A model generated the notes under the pieces. It searched no databases. It worked only from the letters and a program-made list of their open reading frames with translations, and was not told the origin of the DNA. A stretch of DNA of 61,963 bases from NCBI GenBank assembly GCA_902793285.1, contig CADBCV010000011.1, forward strand, positions 1 through 61,963, in the 5' to 3' direction. Below are positions 6,720 to 15,212 of the stretch, in pieces; the first letter of the stretch is position 1, and each line of letters opens with the position of its first letter. This DNA comes from Oscillospiraceae bacterium (GTDB lineage: Bacteria; Bacillota; Clostridia; Oscillospirales; Oscillospiraceae). The position numbers were made by a program, and so were the translations under genes.

Positions 6720-9467
6720 ATGGAAATCTATGATCTGAAAATAAACGGCATCCGGGAGCCCGTTGGCTTTGAGATGCACTCCGTTTCGGTTTCGTGGAAG
6801 GTGCGCCGTACCGAGAGCCGCCGCGCCGCGAAAACAAGTCTCCTCATCGCGGCGGACGAGGGCTTTGCCCACATTCTCGCCGCCCGCGAGGGAAGTGAGC
6901 TCCGCTCCGTCGGGGAGAGCTTCGATATCGCCCTCACCCCCCGCACGCGCTATTATGTGCAGGTCTCGGTCAAGGGCGACAGCGGCGACAGCGCAAGCGC
7001 CGTGACCTTCTTTGAGACCGGCAAGATGGATGAACCCTGGACTGCTGCCTGGATCGGCACGCAGCCCGAGGACCGCTTCCACCCCCTCTTCTTCCGCAGC
7101 TTCACGCTCCGGGAGGCCCCCGTCTCCGCACGGCTCTACGCCGCGGGTCTCGGCCTGTACGAGGCGTATTTCGGCGGAGAGAAGGTCGGGGAGGAATATC
7201 TCGCCCCGGACTGCAACGACTACAACGAGGGCGTGCAGATCCAGACCTACGATGTGACGGGGCTTCTGCACGCCGGGGAGAACCTATTTGAGATCGCCTG
7301 CGGCAACGGCTGGTACAAGGGCCGCCTCGGCTACGAGGGGGGCTTTGAGGTCTACGGCGACCGCTTCATGGCCCTTGCCGAGCTGCGCATCCGCTTTGCC
7401 GACGGGCATGAGCTCGTCTGCGGCACCGACGAGAGCTGGCAATACCGCGCAAGCGACTTTGCCATGAGCGACATCTACGACGGCGAGTGCCTTGACCGCA
7501 CGCTCCATGCCGGGGGGGAGAACCCCGCGAAGCCCGTCGCCGTCCTGGACGCGCGCAAAACCGTGGACCGCTACAGCCTGCCGGTCGTCGTCAAGGATCG
7601 GCTCCCGGTCAAGGAGCTCATCCACACCCCGGCCGGGGAGTGGGTGCTGGACTTTGGCCAGAACTTCACGGGCTTTGTGTCCTACACCGCGGAGCTCCCC
7701 GAAGGGACAAAGATCACCCTCGACCACGGGGAGATCCTGCAAAACGGCAATTTCTACAACGACAACTACCGCACGGCCAGGGCGCAGATGATCTACGTCT
7801 CCGGCGGGAAGCGGGAGACCGTGCGCGCCCATTTTACCTACTTCGGCTTCCGCTATGTCCGCGTGACGGGCTGGCCGGGGGAGATCCGGGCCGAGGACTT
7901 CTGCGGCAACGTGCTCTACTCCGATCTCGAAACCGCGGTGGCGTTTGAAAGCTCCGACAAAAAGCTCAACCGTCTCGCCCAAAACGCCTTCTGGGGCCAG
8001 CGCTCGAACTTCCTCGACATGCCGACGGACTGCCCCCAGCGGGACGAGCGTCTCGGCTGGACGGGGGACGCGCAGGTCTTCTCCCCGACGGCCTGCTTCC
8101 AGATGGACACCCGCGCCTTCTACCGGAAATATCTCCGGGATCTGCGGCTCGACCAGGTCAAGTGCGGCGGCGCGGTGGCAAATTACCTGCCGAATATCTC
8201 CGGGATGCCGGGCGGCTCGAGCGTGTGGGGGGACGTGGCGTCCTTCCTGCCGATGACGCTGTACGATTTCTACGGCGATCTCGACGCCCTGCGGGAGAGC
8301 TACCCCCTCATGCGCGACTGGCTGGAGTGGATCGTGCGGCAGGATGACGAGCGCGGCGGACAGCGCCTTTGGAACTTCGGCTTCCACTTCGGCGACTGGC
8401 TCGCCCAGGACGGCGTGACGCCCCAGAGCATGAAGGGCAGCACGGACGATTACTTTGTGGCGAGCATGTATTACTACGCCACGGCCCAAAAGCTCGCCCG
8501 CGCATCCCAGCTTCTGGGCAAGGCATCGGACGCCGAGCGCTACGAAAATCTTGCCGGGGCGATCCGCAAAGCTATCCTGCGCGAATATTTCTCCCCGTCC
8601 GGCAATCTCTGCGTCAACACCCAGACGGGCTATCTCCTGTGCCTGAACTTCGGCGTATATATCGACAAGGAGCGCATCGTGCAGGGGCTCAAGACCCGGC
8701 TCCAGAAGGATTGCTGGAAGATCAAGGGCGGCTTTGTCGGCGCGACCATGATGTGCAGGGTCCTCGCCGAAAATGGGATGGAGGATCTCGCCGCCTACTT
8801 CCTCTTCCAGGAGGGCTTCCCCGGCTGGATGCACTGTGTCGATCTCGGCGCGACCACGATCTGGGAGCGCTGGAACTCGGTGCTGGACGACGGCAGCATC
8901 AGCGGCACGGGCATGAACTCTCTCAACCACTATTCCTACGGCTCCGTGATGGAGTATGTGTACCGGGATCTCGCGGGGGTACAGAGTCTCGCCCCGGGTT
9001 TTGCTCGCGTTCAGTTTGCGCCCCAGCCCACACATCGGCTTCAGGAGCTCAGCTTTGCCTTCGACTCCGCGAGCGGGCGCTACGCCTCCCACTGGCGCAT
9101 AAACGAAGACGGGACGCTCACCGTGCGCTTCGAGGTGCCCTTCGGCTGCACGGCCCAGGCGATCCTGCCCGGAACCTCTGAGACTGCGGAGCTTGAGGCG
9201 GGCGTGTTTGAGAAGACCTACACCCCCGATGTGGACTACCGCCTCAAGTACGGGTTGGAGAGCCGCCTTGACGAGGTGATCGGCGATGAGGAGGCCATTC
9301 AAATCCTGCGGGAGGATCTGCCCCCCGCCATTGGCCTTATCGAGGCCGGGGACGTGGAGTTTTACGGGATGCGCTTTTCGGAGCTCCAGTTCCTCTTCTT
9401 CCGCGGCTTCAACCCCCAGATGGTCCAGGAGGGGACAAAGAGGCTGTTTCAGTTAAAGGCGTTTTAA
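6720..9467 (+). CDS. Alpha-L-rhamnosidase, glycoside hydrolase family 78
   Basis: A 915-residue inverting glycosidase that releases terminal alpha-L-rhamnose. An N-terminal Ig-like domain leads into the carbohydrate-binding part (PLFFRSF, LGLYEAYFGG, CGNGWYKGRLGYEGG). The (alpha/alpha)6 catalytic domain contains DCPQRDERLGWTGD with Asp437 and the general-acid Glu443, the hallmark of GH78. It ends with the usual C-terminal beta-sandwich. There is no signal peptide, so it acts in the cytosol on imported rhamnosides such as flavonoid or saponin glycosides. AGGAGA (6708-6713) fixes the start; an overlapping out-of-frame ATG at 6716 is ignored. The transporter lies just upstream. Confidence 0.93.
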   Translation: MEIYDLKINGIREPVGFEMHSVSVSWKVRRTESRRAAKTSLLIAADEGFAHILAAREGSELRSVGESFDIALTPRTRYYVQVSVKGDSGDSASAVTFFETGKMDEPWTAAWIGTQPEDRFHPLFFRSFTLREAPVSARLYAAGLGLYEAYFGGEKVGEEYLAPDCNDYNEGVQIQTYDVTGLLHAGENLFEIACGNGWYKGRLGYEGGFEVYGDRFMALAELRIRFADGHELVCGTDESWQYRASDFAMSDIYDGECLDRTLHAGGENPAKPVAVLDARKTVDRYSLPVVVKDRLPVKELIHTPAGEWVLDFGQNFTGFVSYTAELPEGTKITLDHGEILQNGNFYNDNYRTARAQMIYVSGGKRETVRAHFTYFGFRYVRVTGWPGEIRAEDFCGNVLYSDLETAVAFESSDKKLNRLAQNAFWGQRSNFLDMPTDCPQRDERLGWTGDAQVFSPTACFQMDTRAFYRKYLRDLRLDQVKCGGAVANYLPNISGMPGGSSVWGDVASFLPMTLYDFYGDLDALRESYPLMRDWLEWIVRQDDERGGQRLWNFGFHFGDWLAQDGVTPQSMKGSTDDYFVASMYYYATAQKLARASQLLGKASDAERYENLAGAIRKAILREYFSPSGNLCVNTQTGYLLCLNFGVYIDKERIVQGLKTRLQKDCWKIKGGFVGATMMCRVLAENGMEDLAAYFLFQEGFPGWMHCVDLGATTIWERWNSVLDDGSISGTGMNSLNHYSYGSVMEYVYRDLAGVQSLAPGFARVQFAPQPTHRLQELSFAFDSASGRYASHWRINEDGTLTVRFEVPFGCTAQAILPGTSETAELEAGVFEKTYTPDVDYRLKYGLESRLDEVIGDEEAIQILREDLPPAIGLIEAGDVEFYGMRFSELQFLFFRGFNPQMVQEGTKRLFQLKAF

Positions 9468-9477
9468 CGGCCTTTTA

Positions 9478-9598
9478 CCTCCCTTTGGAAAACGGGAGGG
9501 GGACCGCAAAGCGGTGGAGGGATCGACGCCGGAGGCATGTGCAAATCAGCCGCTCCCTCAGTCAGCTTCGCTGACAGCTCCCTTTCGCAAAGGGAGCT
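9478..9598 (+). repeat. R3 repeat (CTCCCTC...GGGAG, structured), copy 1
   Basis: A run of hairpins: CCTCCC...GGGAGG, ACCGCAAAGCGGT, GTCAGCTTCGCTGAC and AGCTCCCTTT-CG-CAAAGGGAGCT. A second copy lies at 45323-45457 in the opposite orientation, with the same framework but different, still paired, hairpin tips. It forms the leader just before the GH3 gene. Confidence 0.75.
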
Positions 9599-9628
9599 AA
9601 AATGGAAAATAATAAAGGAGAGACATCC

Positions 9629-11383
9629 ATGATCGACTTGAAAGCCAATCCCTTTCACCTCTCGGATGAGGATATACGCTGGGTAGAGGAAATGCGCGAC
9701 GCCATGACGACCGAGCAGAAGGCCGGGCAAATTTTCTGCGCCCTCGGCATCGGCGACGATGAGGGGATGCTGCGCGGCATGATCGACGGCATCGGCATCG
9801 GCGGCATCATGTACCGCCCCGGCCCCAAGGCGCAGGTGCAGAACACGCACCGCAAGATCCAGAGCATGGCGAAGATCCCCCTGCTGCTCGCGGCGAACAC
9901 CGAGGCCGGCGGCAGCGGCCTGAGCTTTGAGGGCACCGGCTTCGGCGCGCCGCTGGCCGTCGCCGCGACAGGTGATCCCGAGACCGCCTACCGCATGGGC
10001 TATGTCGCCTGCAGGGAGGGCGCGGCCATGGGCTTAAACTGGTCCTTCGCCCCCATTGTCGACATTGACCGGGAGTTTCACAACCCCATCACCAACACCC
10101 GCACCTTCGGCTCCGACCCCGAGACGGTGCTCCGCTGCGCCTCCCGCTATCTCGACGCGGCAGACGAATGCAATGTCGCCGTGTCCATCAAGCACTTCCC
10201 CGGCGACGGCGTGGACGAGCGCGACCAGCACATATTAACGAGCGTCAACTCTCTCTCCTGCGAGGAGTGGATGCAGACCTACGGCCACATTTACAGGACG
10301 CTCATCAATAAGGGCGCAAAGACCGTCATGGTGGGCCACATCGCCCAGCCCGCGTGGGCAAAGCGCCTGAATCCCGCAATCAGCAAGCGCGACGCCCTCT
10401 GCCCCGCGAGCCTGAGTAAGGAGATTTTGACCGGGCTTCTGCGCGGGGAGCTCGGCTTCAACGGGCTCGTGTCCACGGACTCCTCCGCCATGGTGGGCTT
10501 CACCGCCGCCATGCCGCGAAGCCGCGCCGTACCCACGGCGATCGAGGCCGGGTGCGACATGGTGCTCTTCAACAAGGACATCCGGGAGGATTACGGCTAT
10601 GTGCTCCGGGGCCTTGAGAACGGCCTTCTCAGCATGGAGCGCTTAAACGACGCCGTGACCCGCATCCTCGCCACGAAAGCCTCGCTCGGCCTGCACAAAA
10701 AGCAGAAGGCGGGGACCCTCGTCCCCGGTCCGGAGGCGCTCGAGGAGGTCGGCTGCGAGAAGCACCGGGCCTGGAGTCTGGAGTGCGCGGACAAGGCCGT
10801 CACCCTCGTGCACGACCGGCAGAACCTGCTCCCCATCTCCCCGAAGAAATTCAGGAGAGTATACTTAAACGTCATCCAGAAGTCCCTGGACCCCGAGGAC
10901 CCCACCGTGCGCACCTGGAAAAAGCTCTTCGAGGACGAGGGCTTTGAGGTCACGGTGCGCGACCGCCGCGTCAGCATTGAGCCCTCCGACTTTGACGCGC
11001 CGGAGCTCTCCCCCGAGAAGGCCGCCCTGATGGCGGAGCTCTACCGCGGCGTGGAGGACATGAAGAAAAGCTACGACCTCTATGTCTACATCGCGAACAT
11101 GCAAAACGCCTCCAACAACACCACCCTGCGCCTGAACTGGAATGTCTGCTTCGGGCTCGGGGACGACGCGCCCTGGCTCTGCGCCGAGATCCCCGTCATG
11201 ATGATCAGCACCGGCTATCCCTACCACCTCTTCGACGCGCCGATGATCGACACCTTCATCAACGCCTACAGCAACGAGCCGCAGTATAAAAACGCCGTCA
11301 TGGACAAAATCATGGGGCGCAGCGCGTTCAAGGGCGTGAGCCCCGTGGACCCCTACTGCGGGAAGGACTATCTGAAATATTAA
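9629..11383 (+). CDS. Glycoside hydrolase family 3 protein, NagZ-like (paralogue 1)
   Basis: A 584-residue cytosolic enzyme predicted to cleave beta-linked sugars, most similar in motif to beta-N-acetylhexosaminidases. The GH3 TIM barrel carries KHFPGDG (from residue 188) and the catalytic Asp199-x-His201 dyad that replaces the Glu acid/base in NagZ-type enzymes. The nucleophile is Asp284 in TDSSAM. A C-terminal alpha/beta sandwich follows. NagZ normally has KHFPGHG, so Asp193 is a departure. The start at 9629 follows AAAGGAG and matches the N terminus of the paralogue at 15213 (M-I/V-DLKA); the ATG at 9602 is less likely. Substrate and whether it works by hydrolysis or phosphorolysis are open. 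Confidence 0.85.
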   Translation: MIDLKANPFHLSDEDIRWVEEMRDAMTTEQKAGQIFCALGIGDDEGMLRGMIDGIGIGGIMYRPGPKAQVQNTHRKIQSMAKIPLLLAANTEAGGSGLSFEGTGFGAPLAVAATGDPETAYRMGYVACREGAAMGLNWSFAPIVDIDREFHNPITNTRTFGSDPETVLRCASRYLDAADECNVAVSIKHFPGDGVDERDQHILTSVNSLSCEEWMQTYGHIYRTLINKGAKTVMVGHIAQPAWAKRLNPAISKRDALCPASLSKEILTGLLRGELGFNGLVSTDSSAMVGFTAAMPRSRAVPTAIEAGCDMVLFNKDIREDYGYVLRGLENGLLSMERLNDAVTRILATKASLGLHKKQKAGTLVPGPEALEEVGCEKHRAWSLECADKAVTLVHDRQNLLPISPKKFRRVYLNVIQKSLDPEDPTVRTWKKLFEDEGFEVTVRDRRVSIEPSDFDAPELSPEKAALMAELYRGVEDMKKSYDLYVYIANMQNASNNTTLRLNWNVCFGLGDDAPWLCAEIPVMMISTGYPYHLFDAPMIDTFINAYSNEPQYKNAVMDKIMGRSAFKGVSPVDPYCGKDYLKY

Positions 11384-11386
11384 ACC

Positions 11387-12727
11387 ATGCGTACATCTTC
11401 GCTTGATATGACGCGGGGGGACGTGCTGAGCGGCCTGCTCGCCTTCTCTGTCCCCTCGCTGATCGGAAATCTCCTGCACCAGGTCTATTCCCTCACGGAC
11501 AGCATTGTCGTGGGCCGCATCCTCGGCATGGAAGCGCTCGCCGCCGTGGGCTGCACGCTGCCGCTCATCCTGCTGCTCGCGGCCTTGATGATCGGCACGA
11601 ACATCGGCGTCGGGGTGCTCCTCAGCCAGGCTTTCGGCGCAAAGGACATGCCGCGCATGAGGAGGGGCTTTCTCAACAGCCTCTATGTGGGGCTCGGCAT
11701 CTCGCTCGCGCTCGCGGTGGTCGGCGTGCCGCTCTCCAAGCCCATCCTCGTTCTGATGGGCACCCCGGAGGGGCCGCTTCAAAACGCGGTGGCGTACCTG
11801 CGCATCAATTTCATCACGAGCTTCTGTCCCATGGCCTACTACCTCTTCTCCTGCGCCTTTCGCGGCATGGGCGACAGCCGGACGGATCTCTACTGCCTCA
11901 TCGTGTCGGTCTCGACGAACGTGGTGCTGGACATCCTGTTTGTGGCGGTGTTTCGCTGGGGCGTCGCGGGCTCTGCCTGGGCGACGGCCCTCGCGCAGCT
12001 CGGCTCCGCGGTGGTCGCGGCGATCCTGCTTTTCAAGAAATATCCCGTCATGCGCCCGGAGCGGGCAGACCTTATGCCCGACCGGAAGCTCATCGCCCAG
12101 ATCGGGAGGCTCTCCGTCCCCATCGCGGCCCAGTCCGCCTTCAACAACATCGGCAATCTCGTCGCCCAGGGGGCCGTCAACGGCTTCGGTGCCGTGGTCA
12201 TGGCGGCCTATACCGCCGCGGGCCGCGTCGGCGCGTTTGCGCTGATGCCGCTCGAGACCGTCGGCAACACCCTCTCCATCTTTGTGGGGCAGAACTTCGG
12301 CGCGGGGAAATTGGACCGGATCGACGAGGGGCGCCGCGTCGCGCTCCGGCTGCAGCTTCTGCTCTCGACCGCGCTGGGGCTTCTTCTCATCCTCTTCGGA
12401 AAACCCGTCACACGCCTCTTCCTTGCGGACGCGTCGGAGGAACTCTTAACCGTCTCCTATGCATACCTCCTCATCACGGCGGCGCCGGGCTTTCTCGCGG
12501 GCCTCATGTTCACTTACCAGCAGCTTCTGCGCGGCATGGGCGACACCCGCGCCTCCATGCGCGGCGGCGTGATCCAGCTTGTCGCGAAGGTCGCGGTGAT
12601 CGCCCTCGGCGCGCAGGTGCTCCACAGCCTGAACGTGGTCTGGGCGGCCTGGCCCGTCTCCTTCGCCGCGGCGGCGCTGTACCTGTATTGGCACATGAAG
12701 AAGAAAAGTGTTCTCTCTGCTCAATAA
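11387..12727 (+). CDS. MATE-family multidrug/toxin exporter
   Basis: A 446-residue membrane protein with 12 predicted helices in two homologous halves. Each half shows the MATE pattern: SVPSLIGNLLHQVYSLTDSIVVG near the start and SVPIAAQSAFNNIGNL in the middle. FRGMGDSRTD and LRGMGDTRAS are the matching loops. It would extrude cationic drugs or metabolites by Na+ or H+ antiport. The ATG lies 3 nt after the GH3 stop and has no good ribosome binding site, so translational coupling is likely. Its place inside a glycoside operon suggests export of a toxic aglycone freed by the glycosidases; this is inference. Confidence 0.9.
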   Translation: MRTSSLDMTRGDVLSGLLAFSVPSLIGNLLHQVYSLTDSIVVGRILGMEALAAVGCTLPLILLLAALMIGTNIGVGVLLSQAFGAKDMPRMRRGFLNSLYVGLGISLALAVVGVPLSKPILVLMGTPEGPLQNAVAYLRINFITSFCPMAYYLFSCAFRGMGDSRTDLYCLIVSVSTNVVLDILFVAVFRWGVAGSAWATALAQLGSAVVAAILLFKKYPVMRPERADLMPDRKLIAQIGRLSVPIAAQSAFNNIGNLVAQGAVNGFGAVVMAAYTAAGRVGAFALMPLETVGNTLSIFVGQNFGAGKLDRIDEGRRVALRLQLLLSTALGLLLILFGKPVTRLFLADASEELLTVSYAYLLITAAPGFLAGLMFTYQQLLRGMGDTRASMRGGVIQLVAKVAVIALGAQVLHSLNVVWAAWPVSFAAAALYLYWHMKKKSVLSAQ

Positions 12728-12759
12728 AAGATTATGGATTCTCGCAGGAGAAAGAGTTT

Positions 12760-12844
12760 GGAGTTTGGAGAGTGGAGTGAAGGCATCGCTTCGCGATGAT
12801 TTTAAAATTGCGCCGCAGGCGCTCCATAACTCCACACGCCACTC
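12760..12844. repeat. R4 foldback repeat
   Basis: Arms GGAGTTTGGAGAGTGGAGT (12760-12778) and the roughly complementary ACTCCACACGCCACTC (12829-12844) enclose two small hairpins, CATCGCTTCGCGATG and GCGCCGCAGGCGC. It fills the gap between the MATE and GH2 genes. I found only this copy in the window. Confidence 0.55.
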
Positions 12845-12904
12845 TTATTCAGGCTTGCCAAAAGCCGATACCCGATTAAAAGTTTTCACGAAAGAGAGTT
12901 TCCT

Positions 12905-15118
12905 ATGAAAAGCTACATTTTGTCTGACGGCTGGCGCTTCCGCAAGCTGCCGGAGCTCACGCCGGAAACCTTTGACACGCTGCCGGAGGGCGGCTTTGAG
13001 CCCGTAAAGCTCCCCCACACTTGGTACACGGACGCGGACCAGTACCGGGGTCTCACCGTCTACACCCGGGAGATTGCCTGGGAAGAGGGCTGGGCGTGCG
13101 TCTATCTCTCCTTCGACGGGGCGGACCAGCGCTGCCTGGTATACGCCGACGGGGAGAAGCTCGCAGAGCACCGGGGCGCGTATTCGCGCTTTCGCGTGGA
13201 GCTGAAGCGCCCTGCCTCCGGCGTCACGAAGCTCACCGTCCTGCTCGATAACCGCCTGGACGAGACCATCTCCCCCCACTTCGGGGACTTCACGGTCTTC
13301 GGCGGCCTGTACCGCCCGGTGGAGCTTCTTGTCTGTGAAAAGGATCACTTCGACTACGGCTTTTACGGTACAAACGGCGTGATCGCAAGCGCGTCTGTCG
13401 ATGAAAACGGCGACGGCGTCTTAACTCTCGAGCCCCATGTCTGCACGGAGAGCTCTGAGGCCGTAATCGTCTACACCCTGGTCGACCCGAACGGGAAGAC
13501 GGCCGCCTTCCGTGCGGCAAAAGCCGGGGCGCGCGTGTCGCTCACGGTCCCGAAGCCTGCCCTCTGGAACGGGCGCAAGGGCGCGAATCTCTATACCCTG
13601 TACGCCGCCCTCCGCGTCGGGGGCAGGGCCGCAGATCTCACGGCGCTCCGCCTCGGCTTCCGCAGTCTCTCTTTGAGCGCGGAGAAGGGGCTTTCTCTCA
13701 ACGGGGCGCATGTGCGGCTGCACGGCGTCGCCAAGCACCAGGACATCGGCTTTCACTATAACGCCGTGCGCGCGGAGGAGATCGCGGCGGACTTCGATCT
13801 CATCGACGAGATCGGCGCAAACGCCGTGCGCCTTTCGCATTATCAGCACGCTCAGACCGCCTACGACTGCGCGGACGAGCGCGGCCTTCTCATCTGGGCG
13901 GAGATCCCGATGCTCAAGATGACGGAGAACGAGGCCCTCTTTGATAACGCAAAAGAGCAGCTTCGCGAGCTGATTTTGCAGAACATCCACCACCCCTCCA
14001 TCTTCTGCTGGGGCATCCAGAACGAGATCGCCATGTTCAAGGACGCGCCCTACATGCACGCCCAGTGCGGCGAGCTGCACGAGCTCTGCAAAACCCTCGA
14101 CCCCGGGCGCTTCTCCGCCTGTGCGAATCTCTACCCCCTCAAGCCCAAGAGCAAGCTCAACGAGATCACGGATCTTGTGGGCTACAACATCTATTTCGGC
14201 TGGTACTATGGGCAGATGACGGACTACGCCGACTATCTCGAGCGCTTCCACAGGGCGCGGCCCATGCTCCCGCTCGGCATCTCCGAATACGGGGTTGACT
14301 CCAATCTCGCCCTGCACAGCGAGACGCCGCACATCAAGGACTATACCGAGGAGTACCAGGCCCTCTGGCACGAGACCGTCTACCCCCAAATCGAGGCGCA
14401 GCCCTGGCTCTGGGGCAGCTTTGTGTGGAACATGTTCGACTTCTCGAGCGCCCGCCGGAACGAGGGCGGCGTGCAGTTTGTAAACGGCAAGGGTCTCGTC
14501 TCCCGTGACCGCCTGACGAAGAAGGACGCCTTCTATTACTACAAGGCCAAATGGTCTGATGAACCCTTTGTCCATCTCTGTGGGCACCGTTTTGTGAAGC
14601 GCTGCCGGGAGAGCATCGCGGTCAAGGTCTACACCAATCAGGCGGCGGTGCGCCTCACGCTGAACGGCAGCTTCTATGCCGAGGGGCAGAACGACGGCAA
14701 CGGCGCCGTGGTCTTTGAAAACGTCCCCCTCCTTCCGGGCGAAAACCGCCTGGAGGCCCGCTGCGGTGAGCTCACGGACACTGTTCTGTTCGAGCGCGTC
14801 GAGACCCCGGAAGCCAGCTACACCCTCCCCGGCACGGATGGGGGCGAGGTCAAGAACTGGTTCCTCACCGACGAATACACCCGCCAGGGCTACTTCTCCG
14901 TGAACGACACGGCAAACGATGTGCTGGACGATCCCGCCGCCCGCGCGGTGCTGGAAAAATATGTGCCCGGCCTCGTGAAGGTCATGACGGAGCAAAACGT
15001 GATCCCGCTCGGTCTCAGCATCAAGGGCATCCTCAGCCATGACGCCGACCCCGCGGAGGCGGAGGCGATCACAAAAAAAATCAACGCCGAACTTAACGAA
15101 ATCGAAAATACATTTTAA
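12905..15118 (+). CDS. Glycoside hydrolase family 2 (beta-galactosidase/beta-glucuronidase type)
   Basis: A 737-residue retaining beta-glycosidase. The GH2 layout is complete: sugar-binding jelly roll (LPHTWYTDADQYRGLTVYTRE), Ig-like domain, then a TIM barrel from about residue 270 (HVRLHGVAKHQDIG). The acid/base is Glu374 in GIQNEIA and the nucleophile Glu461 in GISEYGVD. Its size fits clostridial GH2 enzymes. Without the loop motifs of confirmed glucuronidases I cannot assign galactosidase versus glucuronidase. There is no signal peptide, so it is cytosolic. The ribosome binding site is weak (GAAAGAGAG), and the start is supported by alignment of the first GH2 strand. Confidence 0.9.
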   Translation: MKSYILSDGWRFRKLPELTPETFDTLPEGGFEPVKLPHTWYTDADQYRGLTVYTREIAWEEGWACVYLSFDGADQRCLVYADGEKLAEHRGAYSRFRVELKRPASGVTKLTVLLDNRLDETISPHFGDFTVFGGLYRPVELLVCEKDHFDYGFYGTNGVIASASVDENGDGVLTLEPHVCTESSEAVIVYTLVDPNGKTAAFRAAKAGARVSLTVPKPALWNGRKGANLYTLYAALRVGGRAADLTALRLGFRSLSLSAEKGLSLNGAHVRLHGVAKHQDIGFHYNAVRAEEIAADFDLIDEIGANAVRLSHYQHAQTAYDCADERGLLIWAEIPMLKMTENEALFDNAKEQLRELILQNIHHPSIFCWGIQNEIAMFKDAPYMHAQCGELHELCKTLDPGRFSACANLYPLKPKSKLNEITDLVGYNIYFGWYYGQMTDYADYLERFHRARPMLPLGISEYGVDSNLALHSETPHIKDYTEEYQALWHETVYPQIEAQPWLWGSFVWNMFDFSSARRNEGGVQFVNGKGLVSRDRLTKKDAFYYYKAKWSDEPFVHLCGHRFVKRCRESIAVKVYTNQAAVRLTLNGSFYAEGQNDGNGAVVFENVPLLPGENRLEARCGELTDTVLFERVETPEASYTLPGTDGGEVKNWFLTDEYTRQGYFSVNDTANDVLDDPAARAVLEKYVPGLVKVMTEQNVIPLGLSIKGILSHDADPAEAEAITKKINAELNEIENTF

Positions 15119-15129
15119 AATCTGATTTC

Positions 15130-15194
15130 TGTCATTCTGAGCCGCCCCACGGTGAAGAATCCCGTCCCTTCCGCGGCCTCGCTCGGGATGACAG
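15130..15194. repeat. R1 repeat (copy 3, with both ends)
   Basis: TGTCATTCTGAG (15130-15141) at the left and CTCGGGATGACA (15183-15194) at the right are near-perfect terminal inverted repeats enclosing GAAGAATCCCGTC. This is the most complete R1 copy at 65 bp, immediately upstream of the GH3 ribosome binding site. Confidence 0.7.
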
Positions 15195-15212
15195 CACAAA
15201 GGAGGTCAAGCC

